A stretch of 64,000 nt of DNA from Harmonia axyridis (lineage: Eukaryota > Arthropoda > Insecta > Coleoptera > Coccinellidae): NCBI RefSeq assembly GCF_914767665.1, contig NC_059505.1:36763506-36827505 (forward strand). The letters are read 5' to 3'. Positions 12,329 through 22,954 of this stretch are shown here, piece after piece. Made by a program: the position numbers and the translations under genes. The notes under the pieces are model-generated. The model was given only the letters and a program-made list of their open reading frames with translations. It was not told the origin of the DNA and did not search any database. The stretch's first letter is position 1, and each line of letters begins with the position of its first letter.

Positions 12329-12891
12329 GGGATGTTGCCTATATTTTAAAAGTGCTTTTAATTTGTAGATAAGCCCTATATAAACACGAAAAAAAAAGTT
12401 TCATGGAAAAATATAGAAAGTACCAATAAAAAATACGTAAATAATAAAAATGTTTTCAAAATTCCCGCCGAAACGCTCCATTCTGTCACGGTATTTTGGT
12501 GACGTCACTGCATAAAAGACTCACCACCATAGACAAACTAACTAGTTTATCTATGATCACCACGTGTTAACGGTCTGTCAAACTGAACTAATATCAGCTG
12601 ATATTGACAGTCAAGTCGGTGTGATTATATCATCTGACGTTCTAAACCATAGATAAACTAGTTCTAGATAAGATTAGTTTGTTTATGTTCTAAACGTTTC
12701 AGTGCTATGACGTCAAATTGCCCTAATTGGCAGTCACGTGCTAGTCGATAAGAATTAACTCAATTTAAATCAATTTTATCAAATTGAATTCGAGAAATAA
12801 GATAATGAAAATGCTACTTTAGTATTTTAAAAACGGCCTTTAATGTGGAAAACTTAAATTCATTTGATTTTATTATATGACGTAACATCCC
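12329..12891. mobile_element. Putative TA-flanked MITE
   Basis: GGGATGTT at 12329 and AACATCCC ending at 12891 are inverted and each is flanked by TA (12327-12328 and 12892-12893), the pattern of a Tc1/mariner-type MITE. Inside are further inverted segments, such as 'accatagacaaactaact' and 'aaccatagataaactagt'. There is no coding frame. The perfect terminal match is only 8 bp, so this is a modest call. The preceding 11753-12328 is otherwise featureless. Confidence 0.45.
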
Positions 12892-13092
12892 TATTACGTG
12901 GGACTTTCAGTTATGATTTGTCTTTTTGAGCGATCTAATTTTGTCAAAATATCGTTAATTTTCCAATTTTGAACCGGAAATGGTCGCAAACAATAGAGTT
13001 CGACTCGCTAATGACGAATCCACCCTCAAATTTGTTTCTGTCGATTGACATGAATTTTATTTATCCGCAAGATAATCTTGTGGCATTACATT

Positions 13093-13898
13093 TTAAATGA
13101 TTTCTGGCGTATGACGGCTGGCTCGGATGTAGTCTAATCTGGACGTCCAATTTTCGATGACTTTTTCCAACATTTGTGGCCGTATATCGGCAATAACACG
13201 GTGAATGTTGTCTTCCAAATGGTCAAGGGTTTGTGGCTTATCCGCATAGACCAATGACTTTACATAGCTCCACAGAAAGTAGTCTAGTGGTGTTAAATCA
13301 CAAGATCTTGGAGGCCAATTCACAGGTCCAAAACGTGAAATTAGGCGGTCACCAAACGTGTCTTTCAATAAATCGATTGTGGCACGAGCTGTGTGACATG
13401 TTGCGCCGTCTTGTTGGAACCACAGCTCTTAGACATCATGGTTGTTCAATTCAGAAATGAAAAAGTTAGTAATCATGGCTCTATACCGATCACCATTGAC
13501 TGTAACGTTCTGGCCATCATCGTTTTTGAAGAAGTACGGACCAATGATTCCACCAGCCCATAAAGCGCACCAAGCAGTCAGTTTTTCTGGATGTAACGGT
13601 GTTTCGAAATACACTTGAGGATAAGCTTCACTCCAAATGTTTTTTGACGTAGCCATTCAACCAGAAGTGCGCTTCATCGCTAAACAAAATAAAATGGACG
13701 TAGTGCGCGATACGTATTCCGCACAGAACGATTATTTTCGAAATATAATTGCACTATTTGCAAGCGTTGTTCAGGCTTGAGTCTATTCATGATGAATTGC
13801 CAAACAAAACTGAGAATAAATCCCTTGACCTCTGTTAAATCGGTCGCCATCTTGAACAGTAATGCCAACTTAAAGTTATATACCTCGAAAAAAAACAC
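13093..13898 (-). pseudogene. Tc1/mariner transposase, broken
   Basis: Three minus-strand pieces follow the order of an insect mariner/Tc1 transposase. The N-terminus is near 13790 (MNRLKPEQRLQIVQLYFENN). The middle is at 13429-13656 (LHPEKLTAWCALWAGGIIGP, NGDRYRAMI). The C-terminal part is at 13093-13368 (GPVNWPPRSCDLTPLDYFLW, where D-L-T-P-L-D-Y-F precedes the last catalytic residue). The pieces are in different frames, and the region between the N-terminus and the catalytic domain is deleted. The element is inactive. Confidence 0.8.
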
Positions 13899-14539
13899 CC
13901 TATATTTTCGTGATCTACGTTAACCACTTAACTGATAAAAAGGTATAAAATTCCCATGTGGGAACTTTCGTCGAAAAAAAAATTCGGCTTATTTGAGGTC
14001 GTTTAGTCTAAGACTGCTAACTGATTATTTCTCTTAAAATCCACTGTTTGTTTTTTAAATATCAAAATGAAACCTCTCATTGGAAAACCCTTTCTGAACA
14101 ATTTTGTCCTCATTCTTGTAGAGTGGCCCCGTGAATTCGATTATGTATGGAGACATGTGACCTGACGTTCTGTTCTTTTTCCACCTAATTCCTCTGTTGA
14201 GGGGTTGCAGCCCACACGTATATGCATCCCGTCTGATGAAACTGTCTTTTCAATTCGTATAATTGCCTGGAAATATTTCGATTCGGTGATAAATTTGTTT
14301 CATCAATCGTGTTCACAGAAGTCGATAGATTTATGTGATCACGTACGATAATTGTATTTCTGTCGAAATTGAATCGGTTTTTCCATATGCAACGTTTTAA
14401 AATTTGAGAATAACACTGGTTTGGCACATATGGAGGTTTCGAACGCTCGTTCATACGTGCGAAATCTCAACTTGGCTGGATCTATTGTCACTGAAATATT
14501 AAGACTTTTTTCTCGATATCCTGCTTGGCTTTACTACAT

Positions 14540-15175
14540 AGGCGTACAACTTTGCCTCCGCCGTTTTTTTCCGAAATCCGTGGCTTTATTGTAAAACACT
14601 GGATATACATTTATGACTCAAAGTATTGTCCATCGCTGGCCACTACTTTCTCTCATCTTTCGGGCAGCGTACGAATTCCGCGTCGAAAAAACTGGTCATC
14701 TTTGAAGCGATTCACGAATCAATCCAATTTTTTACTTCTTCATAAGACCAGAAGTGCTGATCAGCTAGGCCGTGTGTCATTGATTGAAACAAGTAATAGT
14801 CTGCGAGAACAACGTCTGAAATATGGCAGGTGGGGTAGAACTTTCCATTTCAACGTTTCCAAGTATGTCTTGACCACTTTCGCAACATGGGATCGAGCAT
14901 TGTCATGCTGTAAAATCACTTCATCATGTCTCGTTGTATTGCGGCCGTTTGTCTTTCAATATTCGGTTTAAACGCATTAATTGCGTTCGATAACGATCGC
15001 CTGTGAATGTTTCAGTCGGTTTCAAAAACTCATAATACACTACGCCGAGCTGGTCCCACCAAATACTGAGCATGACCTTGGAACCTTGAATATTCGGTTT
15101 GTCCGTTAACGTGGAAGCATGGCCGGGATATTTGCATGATTTTCTGCGCTTGGGATCATCGTAATTAGCTAATCC
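14540..15175 (-). pseudogene. mariner transposase remnant, family of 33.3 kb
   Basis: On the minus strand the frames read KVMLSIWWDQLGVVYYEFLK, PTETFTGDRYRTQLMRLNRI and DEVILQHDNARSHVAKVVKT, the catalytic domain of a mariner transposase (the HDNARSH block holds the second aspartate). The usual PYSPDLAPSD block is frameshifted, and stop codons follow. A better-preserved relative is on the plus strand at 33.31-34.06 kb. The stretch 13899-14539 has no supportable gene. Confidence 0.75.
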
Positions 15176-16285
15176 AATCCCGCAAATGCGGGATCCCTCT
15201 GAAATTCTGGGGGGATCAAAATTGCAGGATTTTCCATGCGGGATCTGCGGGGTTCAATATTAAAATTGCATGTTAGACAATAAAAGCGCAAACGTCGTTT
15301 GAAACGTACCAGAAAGCAATAAACCAATCATAAGTTACGGACGAAGATGCAACACTAGTTACTGTTGAAACTAGACTACGATTCATGATCAGCATTTTGA
15401 AAAGTCATTATAACTCGACTTGAGTAAAAAAATGGTTAAAGCTTTATTTTCTAGAATAAAAGAGCGCCGGTCATTGATGAAAGGTATATGTATAGTACCA
15501 TATAGAGAAAACCCAGTCAAATATCTGGAATTTTTGAAAAACAGTGAATGTCTACAAATGGCCAAGGAGATACATTTGTACTTCATAGCAAATCAACATT
15601 GAATGAACTTCCCGAGGCTGCAACTTCTCCTGGACGTAAGCTACGCCCTTGAAACCTCACTATGTTCCAGATCAGAACCTGATGTTCAAAAAACGTTTTT
15701 ATTTGAGTGGTCTGTGACGAATAATTTAGGTGATATAACGATTTTTGGATGGAAATTCAATTTTTTTCCAAATTTTGAGTTCGAATTTCCTCAAAACGCT
15801 TAGGTCTACGCCAAATCGGTGAGGGGTGCTAGAATTGACGATCCCTGATTAGCCGAATTTCGATCTCACCTGAAAAATTTTTGTAACATTTTCCATACAA
15901 AAAAAAATGATATCACTATGATCACTATGTTTCAGATCAAATCCCGATGTTCAAAATACGTTTTTATTTGAGGGGTCTGTGACGAATAATTTAGGAGATA
16001 GTTTGGAAATGTGAAATAATCACTCGAAGCTTTTTAACAAAGGATACTTTATTAGGGAAAAGTAACCTCCTGCCAAATTGGCTGAATTTTTTATGTTATA
16101 ATCTAAGTCATTCCAAAAAATAAGTTCAATAGGCAAAAGTTTTTCTTTAGGCTAGTTTCGACTATAGAGGCCCCTGAAAACTCTTATTTTTTCTCCATTG
16201 TTGAACAATACAAAATATTATCTTGGATAATCATCACTGAAGATTACCCTGGCTATCTCAAAATCTGGTTATAGTTGAAATTTTC

Positions 16286-16500
16286 ATTTTAAATTATGTT
16301 TGTCTCACCCCGTATCTAACCATATATTTTTTTTAAACTACTCTGAAGTTATTATCTTATGGGTAAGCAATATTTGTCGTTTAAAAGTGTTCCATTCAAG
16401 ATGTTTTCCTACGAGAAATGTTACTTTAAAGAAATGCCATTTTTCAACTTCGACACCCTGTATCACGAAAACTAGTCGTAGAATTGAGTTGGACTAAATG
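16286..16500. repeat. Dispersed repeat, partner of 28755-28980
   Basis: Shared blocks in the same orientation include 'gtaagcaatatttgtcg', 'ttcaagatgttttcctac' and 'cttcgacaccctgtatc'. No coding sequence or terminal repeats were seen. Surrounding 15176-17375 contains other short low-copy similarities, such as 15650-15740 against 15925-16000, but no gene. Confidence 0.55.
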
Positions 16501-17375
16501 GACTTTCTTGTTCAGGATGTCATATTCTATGAAATACTAAAAATTAACCCAATTTCCATTAGGCTGCTGCCTAGACCTTTGATCAAGTCTCCATATCGTT
16601 CTCTTGAAACTTACTTTTAGCAAGTTTCAATTCGATCAAATTGATATTTTCCAAATTATTGTATCAAGATGAACAGACACCATCAAATCAATAAATCCGT
16701 TCACAACTCTGTCTAAAATTATAATTCTGCCTGCTGTTTATGCAACTGTCCCCAATACAAGCTGAAGGATCAATTTAGAATCACACAACGTTATCCCTTG
16801 AACATAAGGAAGCATTGTGGATAAATGACCGGAAAATATAACGACACAGATGTGAGTATTAAATTCCTCATCCTTGAGAAAGAATAACCCATGAATAATT
16901 CATGTTCTTCAACTAGATTTGTTTTTATTTTAATGTGCATTGGAATTGTTTCATTCTACGTATTCCCGAATGAATTGATGCTAGGAATGTGCTTTTTAAT
17001 TGTCGAGAGTGAAAGTAAACGTGATCAATTTTTCGCTGAAGTCGTGAAATTAAAGTAGAATGTCTCTCTGGGTAAGATACCCTTCGCTAATTGTGAATAA
17101 TTTTTGGATTGTACAATTGTAAAAGGTTCTCCAATAGGAGGTTTCTTTTTTATTAAAGAAAAAGAGTGTATTTAAATTTTTTATTCACATTTGGATGTGA
17201 AATGACTATTTCAAAACTCATGCAGAATTTAATTTAATGTAACCATAGAAAATTCAAGAAGAATATCGAAAAAGTATTATTCAATGAAGGGTTTTCAATA
17301 AAAGGTTCATTTTAATATTAAAAAAAAACGAGTGAATTTTAAGAGAAATAATCGATTAGCAGTGTTGGACTAAAC

Positions 17376-18110
17376 GATCTCCAATTCGCCGAATTTCGCG
17401 CTTTCCTGAAAATTTTTAGGTAGAAAAATTTGTCCCAATTTTTATACCCAGACCTTGAAAAATTTTTTTTTGACGGAAAGTCCCACATGAAAATTTTATG
17501 CAATCATATCACTTGATTAGGTAGATCACGAAAATGCTTACAATTCGGCAATTAATCCATTTTTTCAGAAATTATAGGTTGTAAACTGAAATTTTCTAAA
17601 AAATTTTGATAATATTCTCGAGACTGCCAACTCTCTTTGAAGCAAGATATGGACTTGAAACCTCAATATGTTTTTAGATTGTCGATCTATAAGAAACGTT
17701 TTTGTTTGATGGGTCTGTGACCAATATTTCAGGAGATATAACGAGTTCAAACTTTTCTTAAACTATGAGGTCTACGAATAATCGGTTTGTAGTGTTAACT
17801 GAACGCTCTACAATTAGCTGAATTTCGCGTTCCTGAAAATTTTTAGAGCGAAATATTTTTTTCAAATTTTTCATACCCAGACCTTGAAAAATTTTTTTTT
17901 GACGAAAGTTCTCATATGGGAATTTTATACCATTTCATCACTTGATTGGGTATTGTAGATCACGAAAATGCTTGCAGTTCAGCGATTTATCCATTAGTTC
18001 AGAAATTATGGGTTGTAAACTTGAATTTTCTAAAAAACTTTGATAGTATTCTTGAGGCTGCCAACTGTCCTTGAAGCAAGATATGGACTTCAAACCTCAA
18101 TATGTCTTTA
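17376..18110. repeat. Tandem pair of about 430-bp diverged units
   Basis: Two consecutive units start near 17376 and 17804. Shared blocks are 'acccagaccttgaaaaatt', 'agatcacgaaaatgctt', 'cagaaattat' and 'gaagcaagatatggactt'. A reversed relative of part of the unit appears near 13910-13975. The function and class are unknown. Confidence 0.6.
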
Positions 18111-18963
18111 CACTCTTTACAGTACATGCTCCCAACATTTCTAATTTTAGGTACGTTCCCAAATTTCCGATATATAATTTTTTTAGGTGATTTTTTGCTT
18201 CGAAAAAAAAAGAATATTGTTTTCGTGCTAGATGGATCAATCTCTCATAGCAACCGATTTTTTGGATCAAAATTCAATGCAAATAGTTTCCGAGAAAAAC
18301 TATAGACGGTGACCGAATGGATTTTTTTCATTCAATTTTTAGATTGTACACATTCCAAAACGTAGATAGACAGTTAAATTAGAAATCGAAGACCATCACA
18401 GAACATATAGTATGGATAATCCATTTAATTCCATTAAATTGATTAATTCGGTTGAAATTCCCTAGAAATTCAATTTTAGGGTAATCATACAGTTGTGTTC
18501 ATTCCAAAAACGAATATTCAACTACATATTCAGAACTTTCAAGAATGAAGATCTAGAGGGTGGACCAAAATCAAATGTACATAAATAAAAACAAAAAAAG
18601 CCCAGACGTGAAGTTATTCGAATTCAATATTCTATTCAATTAGCCTTCTGAACACAAATCTTCTGATTTGTTACATGCAATGAAAGCACAGAATTACGTG
18701 ATACAATTTTTGAGAACAATCTTCACCCAATCGTTTGTGTTTCCTGTATCAAATTTCAAACAAAATTACAGGCATTCGAGAAAAATGTTAGGGATTGGTG
18801 GTTCACCCTGTATTTTCCTTTCGAATCGATGTAAAACACTTCGTTTTGAATGAAGACAATCCCACTATAATCCCTAACTTATCCTTTGGGAAAGACCCAA
18901 GAGAAAATTCGTGAGCAAGAATACATAAATATATTGAAGATTGATCGATATGTTGTCTTATAT

Positions 18964-18991
18964 CATAGTATAAGGAAAGGATAGTAAGCCA
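18964..18991. repeat. P element left terminal inverted repeat
   Basis: 28 bp, starting catagtataaggaaaggat and perfectly inverted at 25271-25298. A 16-bp piece of the same sequence also occurs at 20242-20257. Confidence 0.88.
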
Positions 18992-19844
18992 ACCGCCGTT
19001 TGACGGCAAGGAGCTGGTCACTTGGAGTCGCTTCTGTATTTGGAACCAATGTTTTACGGGTTGCATATATCGAACACTATTGACTACCCAAAGTGGAGAA
19101 GTAACTCGATAATAGATGGCGCTGAATCATGAGCTATAGATGGCGCAGAAATAATACGAAAATTCATTCAGTGGCGTGGTTGAAAAGGGGTCGCATAACA
19201 TTGCCAACAATTTTTATGTTATTATTAAGTTACCACTACATTTGAATATTCGAATATTCATTGAATATTTATTCGAATAATTGCGTTTTGCTTTACGATA
19301 AAAGTTTGAATGATCACTTAACTCTCTATTCAGGAATAATTGATAGATACAATTGAATTAAAATTATTCATATAATAGTAGAAAGTGGTTTCATCCGAAG
19401 AAATATGAATAGAATTGGGATATTATCAATGAAAAAAATATAAAAATTGGATATAAGATTCAAACATATGAATTTAGCAATAAAGAGTTCTAAAAATAAT
19501 AATATAAGATTCCACATTCGAAATGTAATGCCGTCTTTTAAATCGTTGGTAAAGTTTTTTCATTTGAAACCTTGCTTTTCTGATCCCTATGCATTGTGAT
19601 TTTTAGACATTTCTCTATTTCAGTGGTCAAAAATTTTTTTATTCTGAATTGAGAACCGACGAATCTTTCTATTCTTTTAAACCTGGGGTCTTGAAATGTA
19701 CACACATCCTCCTCTAACTAAATTGAATCAGAAAAACAAAGTGTTTTGAATCATTCATAGAATTGAGGACGAAGTGTATTCTTGGAGGATTAAATGTTCT
19801 CAAAATCCGCTCTATCATTCTTTTTGTATTTGTATACCTGTAAT

Positions 19845-20708
19845 GAATCTTATATAGGAACAAAATTGACACAAAAATATTCGAAAGGGTATCATAAATT
19901 ACAAAGTTATATTGGACAATTTACCGGCTGGGATTTCCAAACTATCGGAAGAAATTCAATAAAGGGAATGAGTTTACATCCGTTTGTTCGTTCAACAGAA
20001 TATTTTGGGTATTATACCTGTTTATTTCTAGGGATTCTAAGAGTGTTAGTCTTAAGCTCTTGTTTTCTAAATGAAGGATTTCAAAGTTATTATTGAAGGT
20101 ATGGTCCCATTCTTTTAAGTGATTCGCCTAGGTTGAAAACGAACTATCAGATGTATAACTCTTTTGGTGTTCCTTTATCCTTTTATTGAAAGATCTTCCT
20201 GTTTGTCCAATATAAACCATAGGGCAATCATTACAGGTTACTTTCCTTATACTATGCTATTATTATTAAATCACAGGCTTCGTGGCGAAGAACGAGCGCT
20301 CAGAAAAAATCGTTAGACTTTTTGATTGCCCTATGGTTTATATTGGACAAACAGGAAGATCTTTCAATAAAAGGATAAAGGAACACCAAAAGAGTTATAC
20401 ATCTGATAGTTCGTTTTCAACCTACGCGAATCACTTAAAAGAATGGGACCATACCTTCAATAATAACTTTGAAGTCCTTCATTTAGAAAACAAGAGCTTA
20501 AGACTAACACTCTTAGAATCCCTAGAAATAAACAGGTATAATACCCAAAATATTCTGTTGAACGAACAAACGGATGTAAACTCATCCCCTTTATTGAATT
20601 TCTTCCGATAGTTTGGAAATCCCAGCCGGTAAATTGTCTAATATAACTTTGTAATTTATGATACCCTTTCGAATATTTTTGTGTCAATTTTGTTCCTATA
20701 TAAGATTC
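19845..20708. repeat. 386-bp inverted pair of Penelope-like element ends
   Basis: The arms 19845-20230 and 20323-20708 are reverse complements of equal length, with only about three mismatches seen by eye. A 92-bp spacer separates them. Each arm encodes, outward from the spacer, the C-terminal GIY-YIG endonuclease region of a Penelope-like retroelement, so the copies are head to head. No reverse transcriptase part is present. Inverted and partial tandem arrangements are known for this class. The high identity implies a recent or gene-converted event. Confidence 0.8.
20282..20611 (+). pseudogene. GIY-YIG endonuclease domain, Penelope-like C-terminus
   Basis: The frame from about 20323 reads VYIGQTGRSFNKRIKEHQKS, then SSFSTYANHLKEWDHTF, LHLENKSLRLTLLESLEINR and LLNEQTDVNSSPLLNF. 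This is the GIY-YIG module: the tyrosine and glycine of YIGQTGRS, the arginine and histidine of RIKEH, and the glutamate of LLESLEI. In full elements it follows the reverse transcriptase and nicks the target. Here the reverse transcriptase is absent. The upstream methionine lies in the unrelated spacer. The mirror copy runs on the minus strand from 20230 to 19845. Confidence 0.78.
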
Positions 20709-21333
20709 CGAAAACCTTTGTACTCTTATCAGTTCAGAAATGTAGCCTGATTGAGCCATAGTGTGGCGAAACAATTGTTGCTAACAATTAAATAATATAG
20801 TGGAAATTAATTCGTTTTATTTTATTTATAATGAATTTCCGCCAAGTAAGGACCGAATCCATTAAACATGTATTTTAGTATATCCTGAAACATACTAACT
20901 ATATTTATCTTAAAATGATAAGGAAATGCCAGGCGGCAAATTTTCAAAGTGCCTGTTATGGTTTATTACATCTCTTGTCGTTAGACACTTCTATCTTTTG
21001 AGCGTTTTCTTGTGTACCTCCAATTTCTTTTATTACAAGGTCAGAACGATTATTGAACGCATTACGACCCTAGGACCGGATCATAAAATACCATTTGGTA
21101 CCTATTTTGCTCACTCTTAATTGAGCGGTAGTTTTTCTATAGAATTCAACATGTACTTGGGTAAATATCTTATTTTCTCCTTTCTTGTTATAAGAATAAA
21201 GTTAAAACCAGAAATCATGGTTCTGCACTTCTGCAGTTTTTGCCCATTCTTATATTATTTCTTGAGAAGGATGAGAAAGAAATTGTGAAATGAAATTGTT
21301 TCTCGTATATTTTCCATTCCTCTGAGGAATTGT

Positions 21334-22602
21334 GATTTATCCAGTACTAATCAGAAACTGTTTAGAAATTTGGGAGTCGAAAAGGCGAAACCATATTTTT
21401 TCGTGGAAGAAAAAAAATATTATGCATTTTTCGATACTCCTCACCTGTTGAAATCTATCCGTAACAATTTTTTGCATAATAATTTTATGTTAAATGGACA
21501 GTACATATGCTTTTCTGATATAAAAAAAGTATATGATATCGACAAAAAGAGTAGTACGGGAAAAGCTTTATTAAAATTGACGGATAAACATCTCAATCCT
21601 AACTGTTTCCAAAAAATGAACGTGAAGTTAGCAGCACAGTTATTGAGTCACAGTGTTTATGCTGCTATAATGACAGCCCTAAGAACTGGAGAACTAGTAT
21701 CGGCAACAGCCGAAAATACTGCACGCTTTGTGGAAACCATCAACAACTTATTTGATGCTTTGAATAGCACACGGTTTCATTCAACAAAACCTTGTAATCG
21801 TGCACTTAGTGATAGAAATCCGGAAGTTATAACAGCCATTAATAATGGTTATGAATTAATTGAAAACTTGTATAAAGTTGGCAAAAATAACAAATTAACG
21901 AGGCCTGATAGTTTTGATGGTTTTCTATTAACTATAAATGCCGTGAAGCAATTTGCATATGATCAAAGAAATGAGGGATTCAACTATTTATTCACGGGAA
22001 GGCTTATTCAAGATCCTCTCGAGAATCAATTTTCTGTGTATCGTCAGAGAGGGGGATATAACAGAAATCCCACAGTAAGTTCATTCAGAACAGCATTCAA
22101 AATTAGCATTGTATCAGATTTTTTAAGGCCATCTGCAAGTGCCAATGCAGGTAGTGAGGCAGATGACGATGAAAATATTTTAGTGGCAGATAACAACGAA
22201 CCTTTTCACTTATTGAATCTCGATGAAAACTCGTCTTCATCAGAATCGGACGATTCGGATTCTTCAAGTAGTCCAAGTAGTACTCCTGCCACCGAATTTC
22301 GAGATGAAGTGACATTGGAAAACTGTTCTGTAGTATATTTTGCAGGTTATTTGGTCAAAAAATGTTGGGAGCGTTTCGGGTGTGAAGATTGTAAAATCAC
22401 TTTGGAGGCTCCTAAAAATCTTGAAAATGAAGATGAGCTCTTGATCTTTTTCAAAAATTACGGTTTAAATTTTGAATGTGGATTAAAAGCACCTACATCT
22501 TTGCTGGAGAAATTCACAACAATAGTTTTGGATTGTTTCAGCAAAGATATAGGGAAAAGTTGCAATGATAAAGTCATGTGTAATTTGAAAAAAAAGTGTT
22601 AA
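21334..22602 (+). pseudogene. P-element transposase (THAP9-like), truncated
   Basis: The open frame gives about 420 residues. Typical P transposase features are CDLSSTNQKLFRNLGV, then FFVEEKKYYAFFDTPHLLKS, and the C-terminal region LIQDPLENQFSVYRQRGGYN followed by RNPTVSSFRTAFK. The last two correspond to the 'dHLEnfFs-iR-rGGyn-nPt' block of THAP9 and Drosophila P. An acidic serine-rich linker (SSSSESDDSDSSSSPSS) precedes a Cys-containing C-terminus. The N-terminal THAP domain and first catalytic block were not found upstream. The frame ends at a TAA just after an A8 run (about 22588), while the +1-shifted frame continues with KCIKNFLPEWFATNI to about 22795. A frameshift there is therefore likely. 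Classed as pseudogene. Confidence 0.85.
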
Positions 22603-22911
22603 ATGCATTAAAAATTTTCTGCCCGAATGGTTCGCAACGAATATCATCTGCTCGGAACATAGAAGATATATTTTAGATTTGTTGTTAAGAACTGCAATAT
22701 ATAAATATTGCAAAAATATTTCCAGCCTACTTAAATCTCGGCAATCATCGAAAAATGTGAAACTGTCAATTGTTCAACATTATTGAATATACAAAAGGCC
22801 AATTTTTTGTAATATTGACTACTTTCAATGTGATCTTGTGTCAATGACCATAGCTGTCGAGACACGTTAATTTAAATAAATAAATAAATAATCATTCAAA
22901 ATAATAATAAT

Positions 22912-22954
22912 AATCAATAAAGTCCCATTTTTAGAAAATAGGACTTTATTGATT
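22912..22954. repeat. 14-bp stem hairpin downstream of P transposase
   Basis: aatcaataaagtcc (22912-22925) is perfectly inverted at 22941-22954, with a 15-base loop. AATAAA occurs in one arm, so it could coincide with a polyadenylation signal. The function is unknown. Confidence 0.6.

Noticed and set aside
14185..14454. 89-codon minus-strand open frame between mariner remnants
   Set aside because: No recognisable domain. Probably decayed repeat sequence.
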